A stretch of 26,813 nucleotides of DNA from CAVQUE01 sp046290435 (GTDB taxonomy: Bacteria; Actinomycetota; Acidimicrobiia; Acidimicrobiales; UBA8592). Below, piece by piece: positions 7,455 to 15,006 of the stretch. Positions within the stretch are counted from its first letter, which is position 1; each line of letters starts with the position of its first letter. Below the pieces are notes generated by a model that did no database searches, was not told the origin of the DNA, and was given only the letters and a program-made list of their open reading frames with translations. The position numbers and the translations under genes were made by a program. The stretch is from contig JBKAGO010000011.1 in NCBI GenBank assembly GCA_046290435.1, positions 1 through 26,813 of the forward strand, given 5' to 3'.

Positions 7455-8225
7455 ATGAGCCGCCGCTACGAAGACCTGTCCGGGCCCGACATCGCCGAGG
7501 CGATCACGCCGTCGTCGGTGCTGGTGCTGCCCATCGGGGCGGTCGAACAGCACGGGCCGCACCTTCCGTTGTCGGTCGATCACGTCATCGCCCACGAGAC
7601 CGCCACCGCGGTGGTCGACCGCATCGGCGACGAGCTCGACGTCTGGCAGCTCCCCACGCTGTCGATCTCCAAGTCCAACGAACACGCATGGTCGCCGGGC
7701 ACGCTGTGGCTGTCGGCAGACACCATGATGGCCGTGCTGCGCGACATCGGCCGCTCGGTCGCCACCACCGCCGCCACCAAGCTGGTGCTGCTCAACAGCC
7801 ACGGCGGCAACACGACGCTGCTCAACACTGCGCTGCGCGAGCTCCGCCTCGAGTTCGGCCTCCAGACGTTCCTGGCGCACTCGGCGCTGCCGCCTGCCTA
7901 CGGCGGCACGTCCACCGTCGAGGAGCTCGGCATGGGCATCCACGGCGGTCGCGACGAGACGTCGGTGTTCATGCACCTGCGCCCCGACCTGGTCGACATG
8001 TCCAAGGCCGCTCGCTGGGTGCCCGAGCACCTGGCCGACAACACCCATGTGAAGTTCGGCGGATCCGTGTCGTTCGGTTGGCTGTCGAACGACTTCGACG
8101 ACGCCGGCGTCATCGGCGACGCCACCGGCGCCGACCCAGCCCTGGGCAAGGAACTGTTCGAGGCCTCGGTCGACACCCTCTGCGCGGCGATGGCCGAGAT
8201 CGCCGCCTTCGACTTCGGCCGATGA
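7455..8225 (+). CDS. Creatininase-family amidohydrolase
   Basis: The 256-residue protein has the creatininase/MftE fold signature: LPIGAVEQHGPHLPLSVDH with metal ligands Glu31, His33 and Asp42, then LVLLNSHGGNT and GIHGGRDETSVFM with a further His and Glu. Family members hydrolyse cyclic or linear amides (creatinine, formamides) or trim the mycofactocin peptide. There are no mycofactocin genes around, while a deaminase and a hydantoinase flank it, so cyclic-amide hydrolysis is the better inference. The ATG at 7455 gives the family length. The stop TGA is part of an ATGA overlap with a small downstream reading frame. Confidence 0.88.
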   Translation: MSRRYEDLSGPDIAEAITPSSVLVLPIGAVEQHGPHLPLSVDHVIAHETATAVVDRIGDELDVWQLPTLSISKSNEHAWSPGTLWLSADTMMAVLRDIGRSVATTAATKLVLLNSHGGNTTLLNTALRELRLEFGLQTFLAHSALPPAYGGTSTVEELGMGIHGGRDETSVFMHLRPDLVDMSKAARWVPEHLADNTHVKFGGSVSFGWLSNDFDDAGVIGDATGADPALGKELFEASVDTLCAAMAEIAAFDFGR

Positions 8226-8374
8226 AACCGAACGAGCCGACGACGACACCGCCGAAGACGCAGCACCCGCCGATGACACCGCCGGCGATGCCGCACCAGC
8301 CGACGACATATCGACGCGGGGGCCTCCGACCAGCCAGCCAGCCCACGACCGACCGAGGAGGGCAGCGCCGATGA
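8222..8374 (+). CDS. Possible 50-residue Pro/Thr-rich bridging peptide
   Basis: An ATG overlapping the creatininase stop (ATGA at 8222-8225) opens a 50-codon frame whose own stop overlaps the hydantoinase start (ATGA at 8371-8374). The predicted peptide is rich in Pro, Thr and Arg with no recognisable domain. The overlap at both ends suggests ribosome hand-over between the two hydrolases. The composition is also what random G+C-rich DNA would encode, so this may be a non-functional or merely translated spacer. Confidence 0.25.
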   Translation: MKPNEPTTTPPKTQHPPMTPPAMPHQPTTYRRGGLRPASQPTTDRGGQRR

Positions 8375-9783
8375 CCACCGTCATCGCCAACGGCACCGTC
8401 GTCAACGCCACCGGGGCCACCGCCGCCGACGTCGTGATCGAGGGCGAGCGCATCGCCGCCATCGTGGCCCCCGACAGCGAGACCGCCGCGGTGCTGCGCC
8501 GCAGTGACGCCGAGGTCGTCGATGCCACCGGCTGCTACGTCGTGCCCGGCGGCGTCGATGTCCACGTGCACCTGCAGCTGCCCATGTCGCCCCAGGCGAC
8601 CTCGAGCGACGACTTCGCCACGGGCACCGCCGCTGCGGCATGGGGCGGCACCACGACCATCATCGACTTCGCCGGTCAGCTCCACGGCACCCGGGTACGC
8701 GACGCGATCGACGAGCGCCACGCCGAGGCCGCCGGTCAGTGCGCCATCGACTACGGCTTCCACATCTCGATGGGCGACGTGCATGCCGACTCCCTGAAGG
8801 AGCTGCGCGCCGCCATCGACGAGGGCATCAGCAGCGTCAAGCTGTTCATGGCCTACCCCGGCGCCTGGTACTCCGACGACGGCCAGATCCTGCGGGCCAT
8901 GCAGGTGGCCGCCGACACCGGGGCGCTGGTGATGATGCACGCCGAGAACGGCATCGCCATCGACGTGCTCCGGGCCCAGGCCGCCGAGGGCGGGCGGCTC
9001 GGTTCGGTGTGGCACGGCCGTACCCGTCCCGCCGAGCTCGAGGGCGAGGCCACCCACCGTGCCATCGCCCTCGCCGGCGTCGCCGGGGCGCCGCTGTACA
9101 TCGTGCACCTGTCGGCCGCCGACGCCCTCGCCGAGGTCGTCGCAGCACGCGACCGCGGCCGCAACGTCTTCGCCGAGACCTGCCCGCAGTACCTGTACCT
9201 GAGCCTCGAGGAACACCTCGACCAGCCCGGCATCGACGGCCTCCGCCACATCTGCTCTCCCCCGCTGCGGGCCCGCGCCGACGGCCACCAGGACACCCTG
9301 TGGACCGGCCTGCGCACCGACGACCTGTCGGTCGTGTCCACCGACCACTGCCCGTTCTGCGACGCCGAGAAGCTCCTCGGCGTCGACGACTTCCGCGACG
9401 TCCCCAACGGCCTCGGCACCATCGAGCACCGCATGGACCTGCTGCACCAGGGCGTCGTCACCGGCGAGATCACCCTGCAACGCTGGGTCGACGTGTGCTC
9501 CACCACCCCGGCCGGGCTGTTCGGCCTCGCCGGCCGCAAGGGCGTCATCGCGCCCGGCGCCGACGCCGACCTCGTGGTCTACGACCCGACCGTCACCCAC
9601 ACCCTCGGTGTCGACACCCACCACATGCGCATCGACAACTCGGTGTGGGAGGGCCACACCGTCACCGGCCAGGCCCGCAGCGTGATGAGCCGCGGCGCAT
9701 TCGTCGTGCGCGACCGCACCTACGTCGGACGAGCCGGACACGGCGCGTACCTGCAGCGGGGCCTGCCCAGTCCCCTGCGCTGA
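8371..9783 (+). CDS. hydA: Dihydropyrimidinase / D-hydantoinase
   Basis: The 470-residue protein is a cyclic-amidohydrolase of the dihydropyrimidinase group, which opens dihydrouracil, dihydrothymine or hydantoin rings. It carries the complete dinuclear metal centre: His65/His67 in VDVHVHLQLP, the carbamylated Lys157 in SSVKLFMAYPG, His190 in MMHAENG, His246 in IVHLSAA and Asp325 in STDHCPF. Downstream markers GTIEHRMDLLHQGV and NTxxGLFGLAGRKG-like segments are normal. The start ATG overlaps the preceding frame (ATGA). The protein is cytosolic and of family length. Allantoinase is less likely because FMAYPG and the STDHCPF context are typical of hydantoinases. It fits a nucleobase-catabolism group with the upstream genes. 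Confidence 0.92.
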   Translation: MTTVIANGTVVNATGATAADVVIEGERIAAIVAPDSETAAVLRRSDAEVVDATGCYVVPGGVDVHVHLQLPMSPQATSSDDFATGTAAAAWGGTTTIIDFAGQLHGTRVRDAIDERHAEAAGQCAIDYGFHISMGDVHADSLKELRAAIDEGISSVKLFMAYPGAWYSDDGQILRAMQVAADTGALVMMHAENGIAIDVLRAQAAEGGRLGSVWHGRTRPAELEGEATHRAIALAGVAGAPLYIVHLSAADALAEVVAARDRGRNVFAETCPQYLYLSLEEHLDQPGIDGLRHICSPPLRARADGHQDTLWTGLRTDDLSVVSTDHCPFCDAEKLLGVDDFRDVPNGLGTIEHRMDLLHQGVVTGEITLQRWVDVCSTTPAGLFGLAGRKGVIAPGADADLVVYDPTVTHTLGVDTHHMRIDNSVWEGHTVTGQARSVMSRGAFVVRDRTYVGRAGHGAYLQRGLPSPLR

Positions 9784-10017
9784 CGGACGAAGACGACCGG
9801 AGGGCACTGCCGAACCGCACGACACGGCACACGCAGCGCTGTTGTCGGGCGCCCGGCGGTCGTTGCCCCCTTCGGCCGTTGCGGTCGTGCCAATGGGCCC
9901 CGGCAGGTCACCGAGCCACGCGATGGACCGATCTCGGCTGCGCCATCTCTCCCGCAGGCCGCGAACCACTTCGGGGCGAGGCGTGTCGGGCCACGCGCTC
10001 GTGCCATGCTGAGCGCC
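9784..10017. other. Gap without a recognisable gene
   Basis: This 234-base stretch between hydA and the PH-domain pair carries no convincing coding frame, tRNA or hairpin with a T-run. Promoter signals for the next operon may lie here but I cannot pick them out by eye. Confidence 0.4.
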
Positions 10018-10506
10018 ATGACTGCCGATCCCTTCGATGCCCTCGACGTCGACTGGACGCCGGTGTCGCCGAAGCTGGCCACGGCACGCCGCGCCGGCGT
10101 CGCGGCCGTGATGGTCCCCGTCGCTCTCGTCGCTGCAGTCGTGGCCGGGGTCGGCCCCATCTGGTGGGCGTGGCTCATCGCCCTCGGCGCCGTCGTCGTG
10201 CTGGGATGGTCGTGGATCGTGATCGGGCGCCAGGTCCGCGCCATCGGCTACGCCGAACGCCCCGAAGAGCTCCTCGTGCGCCACGGCGTGCTGTGGCGCA
10301 CGGTCGTGGTGGTCCCCTACGCCCGCCTGCAGTACGTCGACGTTCACGCCGGCCCCATCGACAGGCGCCTCGGAATCGCCCGCCTGCAACTGCACACCGC
10401 GTCGGCGGGCACCGACGCCGCAATCGCCGGGCTCCCGCCCGCCGAGGCAAGCCGACTCCGGGACCGCCTGACCGAGCGCGGCCGCTCCCAGCTCGCGGGC
10501 CTGTGA
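10018..10506 (+). CDS. PH-domain membrane protein, YdbS-like
   Basis: The 162-residue protein has two adjacent membrane helices (VAAVMVPVALVAAVVAGVG and WWAWLIALGAVVVLGWSWIVIG) followed by one bacterial PH (bPH_2/DUF304) domain: EELLVRHGVLWRTVVVVPYARLQYVDVHAGPIDRRLGIARLQLHTAS. B. subtilis YdbS has this layout and, with YdbT, has been linked to resistance to a membrane-active antimicrobial. The start could also be the ATG at 10006, four residues earlier; neither has a clear ribosome site. The stop overlaps the start of the YdbT-like gene (GTGA), so the two are coupled. Function here is inferred only from family and gene order. Confidence 0.85.
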   Translation: MTADPFDALDVDWTPVSPKLATARRAGVAAVMVPVALVAAVVAGVGPIWWAWLIALGAVVVLGWSWIVIGRQVRAIGYAERPEELLVRHGVLWRTVVVVPYARLQYVDVHAGPIDRRLGIARLQLHTASAGTDAAIAGLPPAEASRLRDRLTERGRSQLAGL

Positions 10507-12200
10507 GCGACGGACTCCCGGCACCCGATGGCCCGCCCGCACCGGGCAGCCCACCCGCACCCGACGGCCCGCCGGCACCAGGCAGCCGACCCGCACCGCA
10601 CAGCCCGCCTGTACCCGAAGGCCCGCCGGCACCCGACGGCCCGCCGGCACCTGGCGCTGTCGGCGCAGCTGCTGTCGGCGCAGCTGCTGTAGGCGGACAC
10701 GGCGGAGCCGGTCCGATCGCTTCCACCGACGACGGAGCTGCAGGGCACAGCCGCGACCTCGACCAGCGCGGCGCCGACGCCGAGACCATCGAGGGCGACG
10801 GCGGCTGGTCCCGGGTGCATCCCGTCACCCCGCTGCTGCGCTCGTGGCAGCTCTTCCTGGTCGGGTTCTTCATCTTCAGTCAGGACGTCGGCGAGTCGTT
10901 GATCTTCGGTGGCGACGGGGGCTTCTCGACGCTGTTGACCGAGAACCGTCTGATCGGCACTGCCGTCACAGCCGGGTTGATCGCGCTGATCATCGGCGGC
11001 GCATGGCTGTCGTGGTACCGCACCCGATACCGGGTCACCTCCTCTGCGTTGGAGTTCGAGCGAGGGGTGGTGTTCCGTCACCAGCGGCGGGCGCCGCTGG
11101 ACCGGCTGCAAGCGGTCGATCTGACCGAGCCGCTGCTCGCCCGGATGGTCGGGCTGGCGAAGGTGACCCTCGAGGTCGCCGGCGGCAGCGGTTCGAGCGT
11201 CGACATCGCCTACCTCACCAAGGCCGACTGCCTGCGCCTGCGGGATCATCTGCTCTCGGTGGCATCGGGGGTTGCCTCCGACGACGCATCGACGCCACCG
11301 CAGATCGGCCAGGCACCCGAGCACCTCTCTGTCGAGGTGCCCCTCGGCCGGCTCCTCGCCTCGACCCTGCTGTCGGTCGCACTCCCGGCTGTCGGCCTGA
11401 TGATCGCAGCGGTCGTCGTGTTCGTCGTGACCGACGAGATCGGATCGCTCCTGCCCATCGCGTTCATCGTCATCGCCACCATCACCGGGGCATGGACGGC
11501 CTTCGCCCGCTGGTTCGAGTTCCGGGTCGCGTCGGCGGCCGATGGGGTCCGGATCCGGCGGGGCCTGTTCGAACAGCGCACCCAGACCGTCCCGCCCGGC
11601 CGGGTGCAGGCAGTCCGCCTCAGCCAACCGCTCATGTGGCGCCTGCTGGGATGGTGGCAGGTGGACGTCAACGTCGCCGGCTACGGCAGCGGCAGCGGCG
11701 ACCGGTCCGACACCGACACGGTCCTGCTCCCGGTGGGAACGAGATCGGAGGCGCTTGCGGTGCTGGCGTTCGTCATCGACGACGTGGCCCTCGACGACGA
11801 TGCCCTCACCGGCCGCGGCGGGCGCGGCGGCTTCGTGGCCGCTCCGACCGGTGCCCGCTGGGTCGACCCGATTGCGTGGCGACGCCACGGGTTCCGCGTC
11901 GACCCGTCGGTGCTCGTCCTGCGCGGTGGCCGGCTCCGGCGACGCGTCGACGTCGTGCCCCACGCCCGCACCCAGAGCTCCGCCGTGCATCGGGGTCCCC
12001 TGCAGCGGCGGCTGGGCCTCGCGACCTTCGAGCTGCACTCGACACCCGGCCCGATCAGGCCCCGCGTCGAGCACCTGCGTCAGGAGGTCGTGGTCGGCCT
12101 CCTCGAGGATCAGGCCGTCCGGGCCCGTGCGGCACGGGCCACCGCAACCGACGAATGGCTCGCACCGGCCGGCACGGGGGCGGCTGACGTCGACGGATGA
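10503..12200 (+). CDS. Multi-PH-domain membrane protein, YdbT-like
   Basis: The 565-residue protein starts at a GTG overlapping the ydbS-like stop. Its first 110 or so residues are a low-complexity tail built from repeats of PAPDGPPAPGS-like units and Ala/Gly runs. Membrane helices follow near FLVGFFIFS, LIGTAVTAGLIALIIGGAWL and, in the middle, a pair between LLASTLLSVALPAVGLMIAA and PIAFIVIATITGAWTAF. Three bPH_2 repeats are visible, beginning near RYRVTSSALEFERGVVF, EFRVASAADGVRIRRGLFE and GFRVDPSVLVLRGGRLRRR; each has the family phrase about interchangeable arguments, R-x-Q-AVxL or ARTQSS. This matches YdbT except for the repetitive N-terminal tail. The pair probably acts at the membrane in envelope protection. 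Confidence 0.85.
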   Translation: MSDGLPAPDGPPAPGSPPAPDGPPAPGSRPAPHSPPVPEGPPAPDGPPAPGAVGAAAVGAAAVGGHGGAGPIASTDDGAAGHSRDLDQRGADAETIEGDGGWSRVHPVTPLLRSWQLFLVGFFIFSQDVGESLIFGGDGGFSTLLTENRLIGTAVTAGLIALIIGGAWLSWYRTRYRVTSSALEFERGVVFRHQRRAPLDRLQAVDLTEPLLARMVGLAKVTLEVAGGSGSSVDIAYLTKADCLRLRDHLLSVASGVASDDASTPPQIGQAPEHLSVEVPLGRLLASTLLSVALPAVGLMIAAVVVFVVTDEIGSLLPIAFIVIATITGAWTAFARWFEFRVASAADGVRIRRGLFEQRTQTVPPGRVQAVRLSQPLMWRLLGWWQVDVNVAGYGSGSGDRSDTDTVLLPVGTRSEALAVLAFVIDDVALDDDALTGRGGRGGFVAAPTGARWVDPIAWRRHGFRVDPSVLVLRGGRLRRRVDVVPHARTQSSAVHRGPLQRRLGLATFELHSTPGPIRPRVEHLRQEVVVGLLEDQAVRARAARATATDEWLAPAGTGAADVDG

Positions 12201-12304
12201 CCGGCCGCCAGGGAATCCCTGAGACAGATGACACGTTCATGTGACATCACCGTTGAAGATGGACCCGGGCACAGTGGAAGGGTCCGCGACCGGAAGGACC
12301 AACC

Positions 12305-12718
12305 ATGACCGCTGCCGCACGGATACCCGAGGCGGCGTTGTTCCTCGTGATCGAGGACCGCGAGTGGATCGACTTCGCCGTCTGCCGCGACCAGGGCCAC
12401 CTGTTCTTCGAACCATGGGGCGAACGCCCATCGGCTCGACTCCGTAGGGAGAGCCAGGCAAAGCGCCTCTGCGCCTCGTGCCCGGTGCAGGAGCCGTGCC
12501 TCGACGCCGGCCGCCGCAACCACGAGAGTGGCGTGTGGGGCGGCGAGACCGAGGAGGAACGGGCCCTCGCCGGCTATGCACCGCGCGGCAACGCACGCCG
12601 GGCGGTGGCCGCCGCCCGCCGCACGGCAGCGAGCGAAGCGATCCACAACCATGGGTCGCCCGATACTTCGTCACACCCCCTCGCCGAGGCCTTGCCCGAC
12701 GACACCGAAGCCGCCTGA
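12305..12718 (+). CDS. WhiB-family iron-sulfur transcription regulator
   Basis: The 137-residue protein carries the four WhiB cysteines that bind a [4Fe-4S] cluster: Cys27 (AVCRDQ), Cys56, Cys59 and Cys65 (LCASCPVQEPC). The GVWGG turn (76-80) and a basic C-terminal helix (RGNARRAVAAARRTA) follow. WhiB proteins bind the primary sigma factor and tune transcription in response to redox or nitric oxide. They are confined to Actinomycetota and their phages, so this gene is a good taxonomic marker. The ATG at 12305 is preceded by GGAAGGA at good spacing. It has its own 104-base upstream region and stands alone. Which Wbl class it belongs to is not clear; the acidic-residue-rich tail resembles WhiB2/WhiB1-length proteins only in size. 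Confidence 0.93.
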   Translation: MTAAARIPEAALFLVIEDREWIDFAVCRDQGHLFFEPWGERPSARLRRESQAKRLCASCPVQEPCLDAGRRNHESGVWGGETEEERALAGYAPRGNARRAVAAARRTAASEAIHNHGSPDTSSHPLAEALPDDTEAA

Positions 12719-12820
12719 GGGCCCTGACACCGAGCCGCCGCACGCGCAGACACCCGCACGAGTAGCCCCCCTCATCGCTGCCGGCCTCGTCGCTTGCCGG
12801 TTTGGTCGGGCCATGGCCAA

Positions 12821-12926
12821 CTGGCGCCGAAACTCGTCGCCAGAACAACACGTTTCGGCGCCAGAGCCACTGGCCAGGCCGACTGGCGCCGAAACTCGTC
12901 GCCAGAACAACACGTTTCGGCGCCAG
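12821..12926. repeat. Two identical 44-base hairpin units in tandem (62-base period)
   Basis: The 44-base unit 12821-12864 recurs without change at 12883-12926. Each unit has 13-base complementary arms (CTGGCGCCGAAAC and GTTTCGGCGCCAG) with an 18-base loop; an alternative CTGGCG/CGCCAG pairing exists inside the unit. The spacer of 18 bases also has partly similar text after both copies (CTGGCC). The pair lies in the roughly 300-base gap between the converging whiB and SDR genes, which has no other feature. It resembles paired REP-type elements and may also stop transcription from both sides. Confidence 0.85.
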
Positions 12927-13016
12927 AACCTCTGGCCGCTCACGGCGAGCGACGAGGCGGCCGCATTCCCGTCTCCTCGACAGCCAGCCGTCGTGCCCCG
13001 CGGCGGTCGCCCGAAC

Positions 13017-13850
13017 TCAGCCGCCGAAGCGGCTGACCAGCGAACCGTCCCGGGCCAGGGCCTCGGCGCGGTCGATCATGATCTGCTTCCACGGCTCGTG
13101 AGTGAGGATCCAGAACCGCCTGGTGCGGATGCCGTCGATGACCATGTCGGCGACCTCGGCGGGGTCCATGCCCTTTGCCAGCATGGCGCTGGAGCGGGCC
13201 TTGAAGCCGGCGTCGGCGTCGGTGTCGACGTGGTCGGCCAGGGCGTCGGGACGGTTGCGCTCGCTCTCGACGATGCGGGTGTTGATGGCTCCCGGGCACA
13301 GCACCGAGGTGCCGATGGGCGAGTCCGGACCGAGCTCGAGCGCCAGCGTCTCGGTCAGGGCGACCACGCCGAACTTGGCGACGTTGTACGGGCCGATGTT
13401 GGGGTTGGACTGCAACCCGGCGGTCGATGCGGTGTTGACGATGTGGCCCTCACCGGCCTCACGGATGAGAGGCAGGAACGTGCGGATGCCGTAGATGACC
13501 GACCACAGGTCGACGCCGAGCACCCAGTTCCAGTCGTCGTCGGTGAGGGTCTCGAGCGGGCCGGCGGTGACGACGCCGGCGTTGTTGTGCACGACGTGCA
13601 CGGCACCGAACGCCTCGAGGGTCGCGGCGGCGAGCGCCTCGATGGCGGCGCCGTCGCTGACGTCGGTGACCACCCCGATGGCTTCGGCGCCGGTGGCGGT
13701 GACCTCGGCGACGGCGTCTTCGAGCGCGTCGGGCTGGATGTCGGCCAGCACGACCTTCATGCCCTCACGGGCGAAGGCCAGCGCCACCGCCCGCCCGATG
13801 CCGCTCCCGGCTCCGGTGACCACCCCGACCTTGCCCTGCAGTTCGTCCAT
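13017..13850 (-). CDS. Short-chain dehydrogenase/reductase (SDR)
   Basis: The 277-residue classical SDR has the nucleotide-binding motif VVTGAGSGIGRA near the start, the cofactor-discriminating LADI segment, HNNAG, the catalytic Ser in NTASTAG and Tyr/Lys in YNVAKFG, then LCPGAINT. An acidic residue after the second strand (Asp in LADIQ) favours NAD(H). The substrate is unknown; the family oxidises or reduces alcohols and ketones. The ATG at 13850 leaves four residues before the motif core, as expected. The C-terminus is longer than in minimal SDRs and contains IRTRRFWILTHEPWK, which is seen in actinobacterial SDRs annotated without a known role. It is downstream of the LLM gene, separated by about 130 bases that contain duplicated sequence. 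Confidence 0.9.
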   Translation of the reverse strand: MDELQGKVGVVTGAGSGIGRAVALAFAREGMKVVLADIQPDALEDAVAEVTATGAEAIGVVTDVSDGAAIEALAAATLEAFGAVHVVHNNAGVVTAGPLETLTDDDWNWVLGVDLWSVIYGIRTFLPLIREAGEGHIVNTASTAGLQSNPNIGPYNVAKFGVVALTETLALELGPDSPIGTSVLCPGAINTRIVESERNRPDALADHVDTDADAGFKARSSAMLAKGMDPAEVADMVIDGIRTRRFWILTHEPWKQIMIDRAEALARDGSLVSRFGG

Positions 13851-13920
13851 GGCGCCGGACACTACCGGGCCGCGTCGGTACCCGCCCGGAGCTGTTCGGC
13901 GCCGCCGGCTCCGGCCGGAT

Positions 13921-13999
13921 TCGAGCACCGACGGGACGGCTTGCTCAGACGGAGTCGAGCACCGACGGGAGGACCGGCTCAGACGGAGTTGAGCACCGA
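13921..13999. repeat. 34-base tandem repeat duplicating the 3' end of the LLM gene
   Basis: Units begin at 13921, 13955 and 13989 with T(C/T)GAGCACCGA and include CTCAGACGGAG. The third unit is the true 3' end of the LLM oxidoreductase gene with its stop; the first two are near-copies lying beyond the stop. Small differences show the copies are not recent. The pattern suggests slippage duplication of the gene end and explains part of the gap to the SDR gene. Confidence 0.7.
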
Positions 14000-14935
14000 G
14001 GCCACGCGATCGAGGTAGCGCAGCGGTGCCGGCATGTCGAACATCGGCACGAGGAACTCCTCCATGCCGTGATCGCCCATCAGCGACCGGATCTCGGCGG
14101 CGCAGTTGCTGATGGAGCCGGTGATGATGAACGGTTCGATCCACTCGTCGCGCACGTGGACCGCCGCCGCATGGATGCCGCCGCTCATGGCGCTACGGAT
14201 GCGTTGCTCGTCGTCGGCCCCGAGGCCGATGGCCGCCTTGACCGGGTCGGGGCTGTCGACGAGGCGGTATGTCATGTGTGGCCGCACGAACTCGAGGTCG
14301 TCGTGGTCGGTGACGATGGCAGTCGAGTAGCAGATGCGGGCCGGGCCGCCCGAGCGGATGGTGGCGACGCTGTCCGCGAGGCTGTCCTTGTGGATGAAGT
14401 CGAGCATCACCCCGTCGGCCACGGCGCCGCCGAGCGCGAGCATCTTCGGCCCCCGGCCGGCCAGCCAGATCTCGATGTCGGGTCGGCCGTAGTCGAGGAC
14501 CGCGCCGTGCAGCGACGCAAACGAGCCGTCGTAGTGGGCAGGTTCGCCGGCGAACAGGGCGCGGGCGATCTCGATGCTCTCGCGGACCGCCGTCAGCGGC
14601 TTGGCCCGCTCGATGCCGATGGGCCCGAGCGTCAACGAACCGCCCGCCCCGATGCCCAGGAACGCCCGCCCGCCCGACACCTCGTCGAGCGTCGCTATGG
14701 ACGACGCCGTCTGGGCCGGGTGGCGGGTGTAGGGGTTGGTGATCCCGGGACCGACGTGCATCGTCCGGGTGGCAGCCAGCACCGACGCCATGACGGCGTA
14801 GACGTCACGGGTGACGAGGCCCTCGTCGTAGATCCAGCACCGGTCGAACCCGTGGTTCTCCGCGCGCCGGACGATCGAGACGATCTCGTCGATCGGGCAC
14901 TCCGGGATGACGTTGACGCTCTTGATCAGCTTCAC
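13979..14935 (-). CDS. LLM-class (probably F420-dependent) oxidoreductase
   Basis: The 318-residue luciferase-like monooxygenase family protein is of the F420-dependent type: IDEIVSIVRRAENHGFDRCWIYDE at the N-terminus, then TMHVGPGITNPYTRHPAQTASSIATLDEVSGGRAFLGIGAG and EIWLAGRGPKMLALGGAVADGVM. These segments resemble methylene-tetrahydromethanopterin reductase-like enzymes, which use deazaflavin F420. The GTG at 14935 is chosen because AGGAG precedes it by eight bases; an ATG at 14989 would add 18 unlike residues. The substrate cannot be inferred. It is 71 bases downstream of trpB2 and probably shares its transcript. Confidence 0.88.
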   Translation of the reverse strand: MKLIKSVNVIPECPIDEIVSIVRRAENHGFDRCWIYDEGLVTRDVYAVMASVLAATRTMHVGPGITNPYTRHPAQTASSIATLDEVSGGRAFLGIGAGGSLTLGPIGIERAKPLTAVRESIEIARALFAGEPAHYDGSFASLHGAVLDYGRPDIEIWLAGRGPKMLALGGAVADGVMLDFIHKDSLADSVATIRSGGPARICYSTAIVTDHDDLEFVRPHMTYRLVDSPDPVKAAIGLGADDEQRIRSAMSGGIHAAAVHVRDEWIEPFIITGSISNCAAEIRSLMGDHGMEEFLVPMFDMPAPLRYLDRVASVLNSV

Positions 14936-15006
14936 CGGCTGGAACTCCTGGCGGGCGCGGGCGGGCTCCGGCAGCGTAGGTGATGGCATCCGCGCCCGAG
15001 TCGGGA

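Noticed and set aside
7455..8225. Mycofactocin MftE peptidase
   Set aside because: The family is the same, but no mftA-F genes or precursor peptide are visible nearby.
8110..10650. Very long open frame on the minus strand opposite hydA and the creatininase gene
   Set aside because: Its translation is low-complexity Gly/Val/Ala/Asp text with no family motif, while the plus-strand genes there have complete catalytic motifs. Long antisense frames are expected at this G+C content.
12821..12926. Hairpin pair as a minimal CRISPR array
   Set aside because: Only two units, an 18-base spacer, strong internal dyads covering the whole unit and no cas genes.
13017..14935. Mycofactocin-associated SDR and LLM pair
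   Set aside because: Both families occur in such clusters, but no mycofactocin gene or the typical SDR insertion motif is visible.
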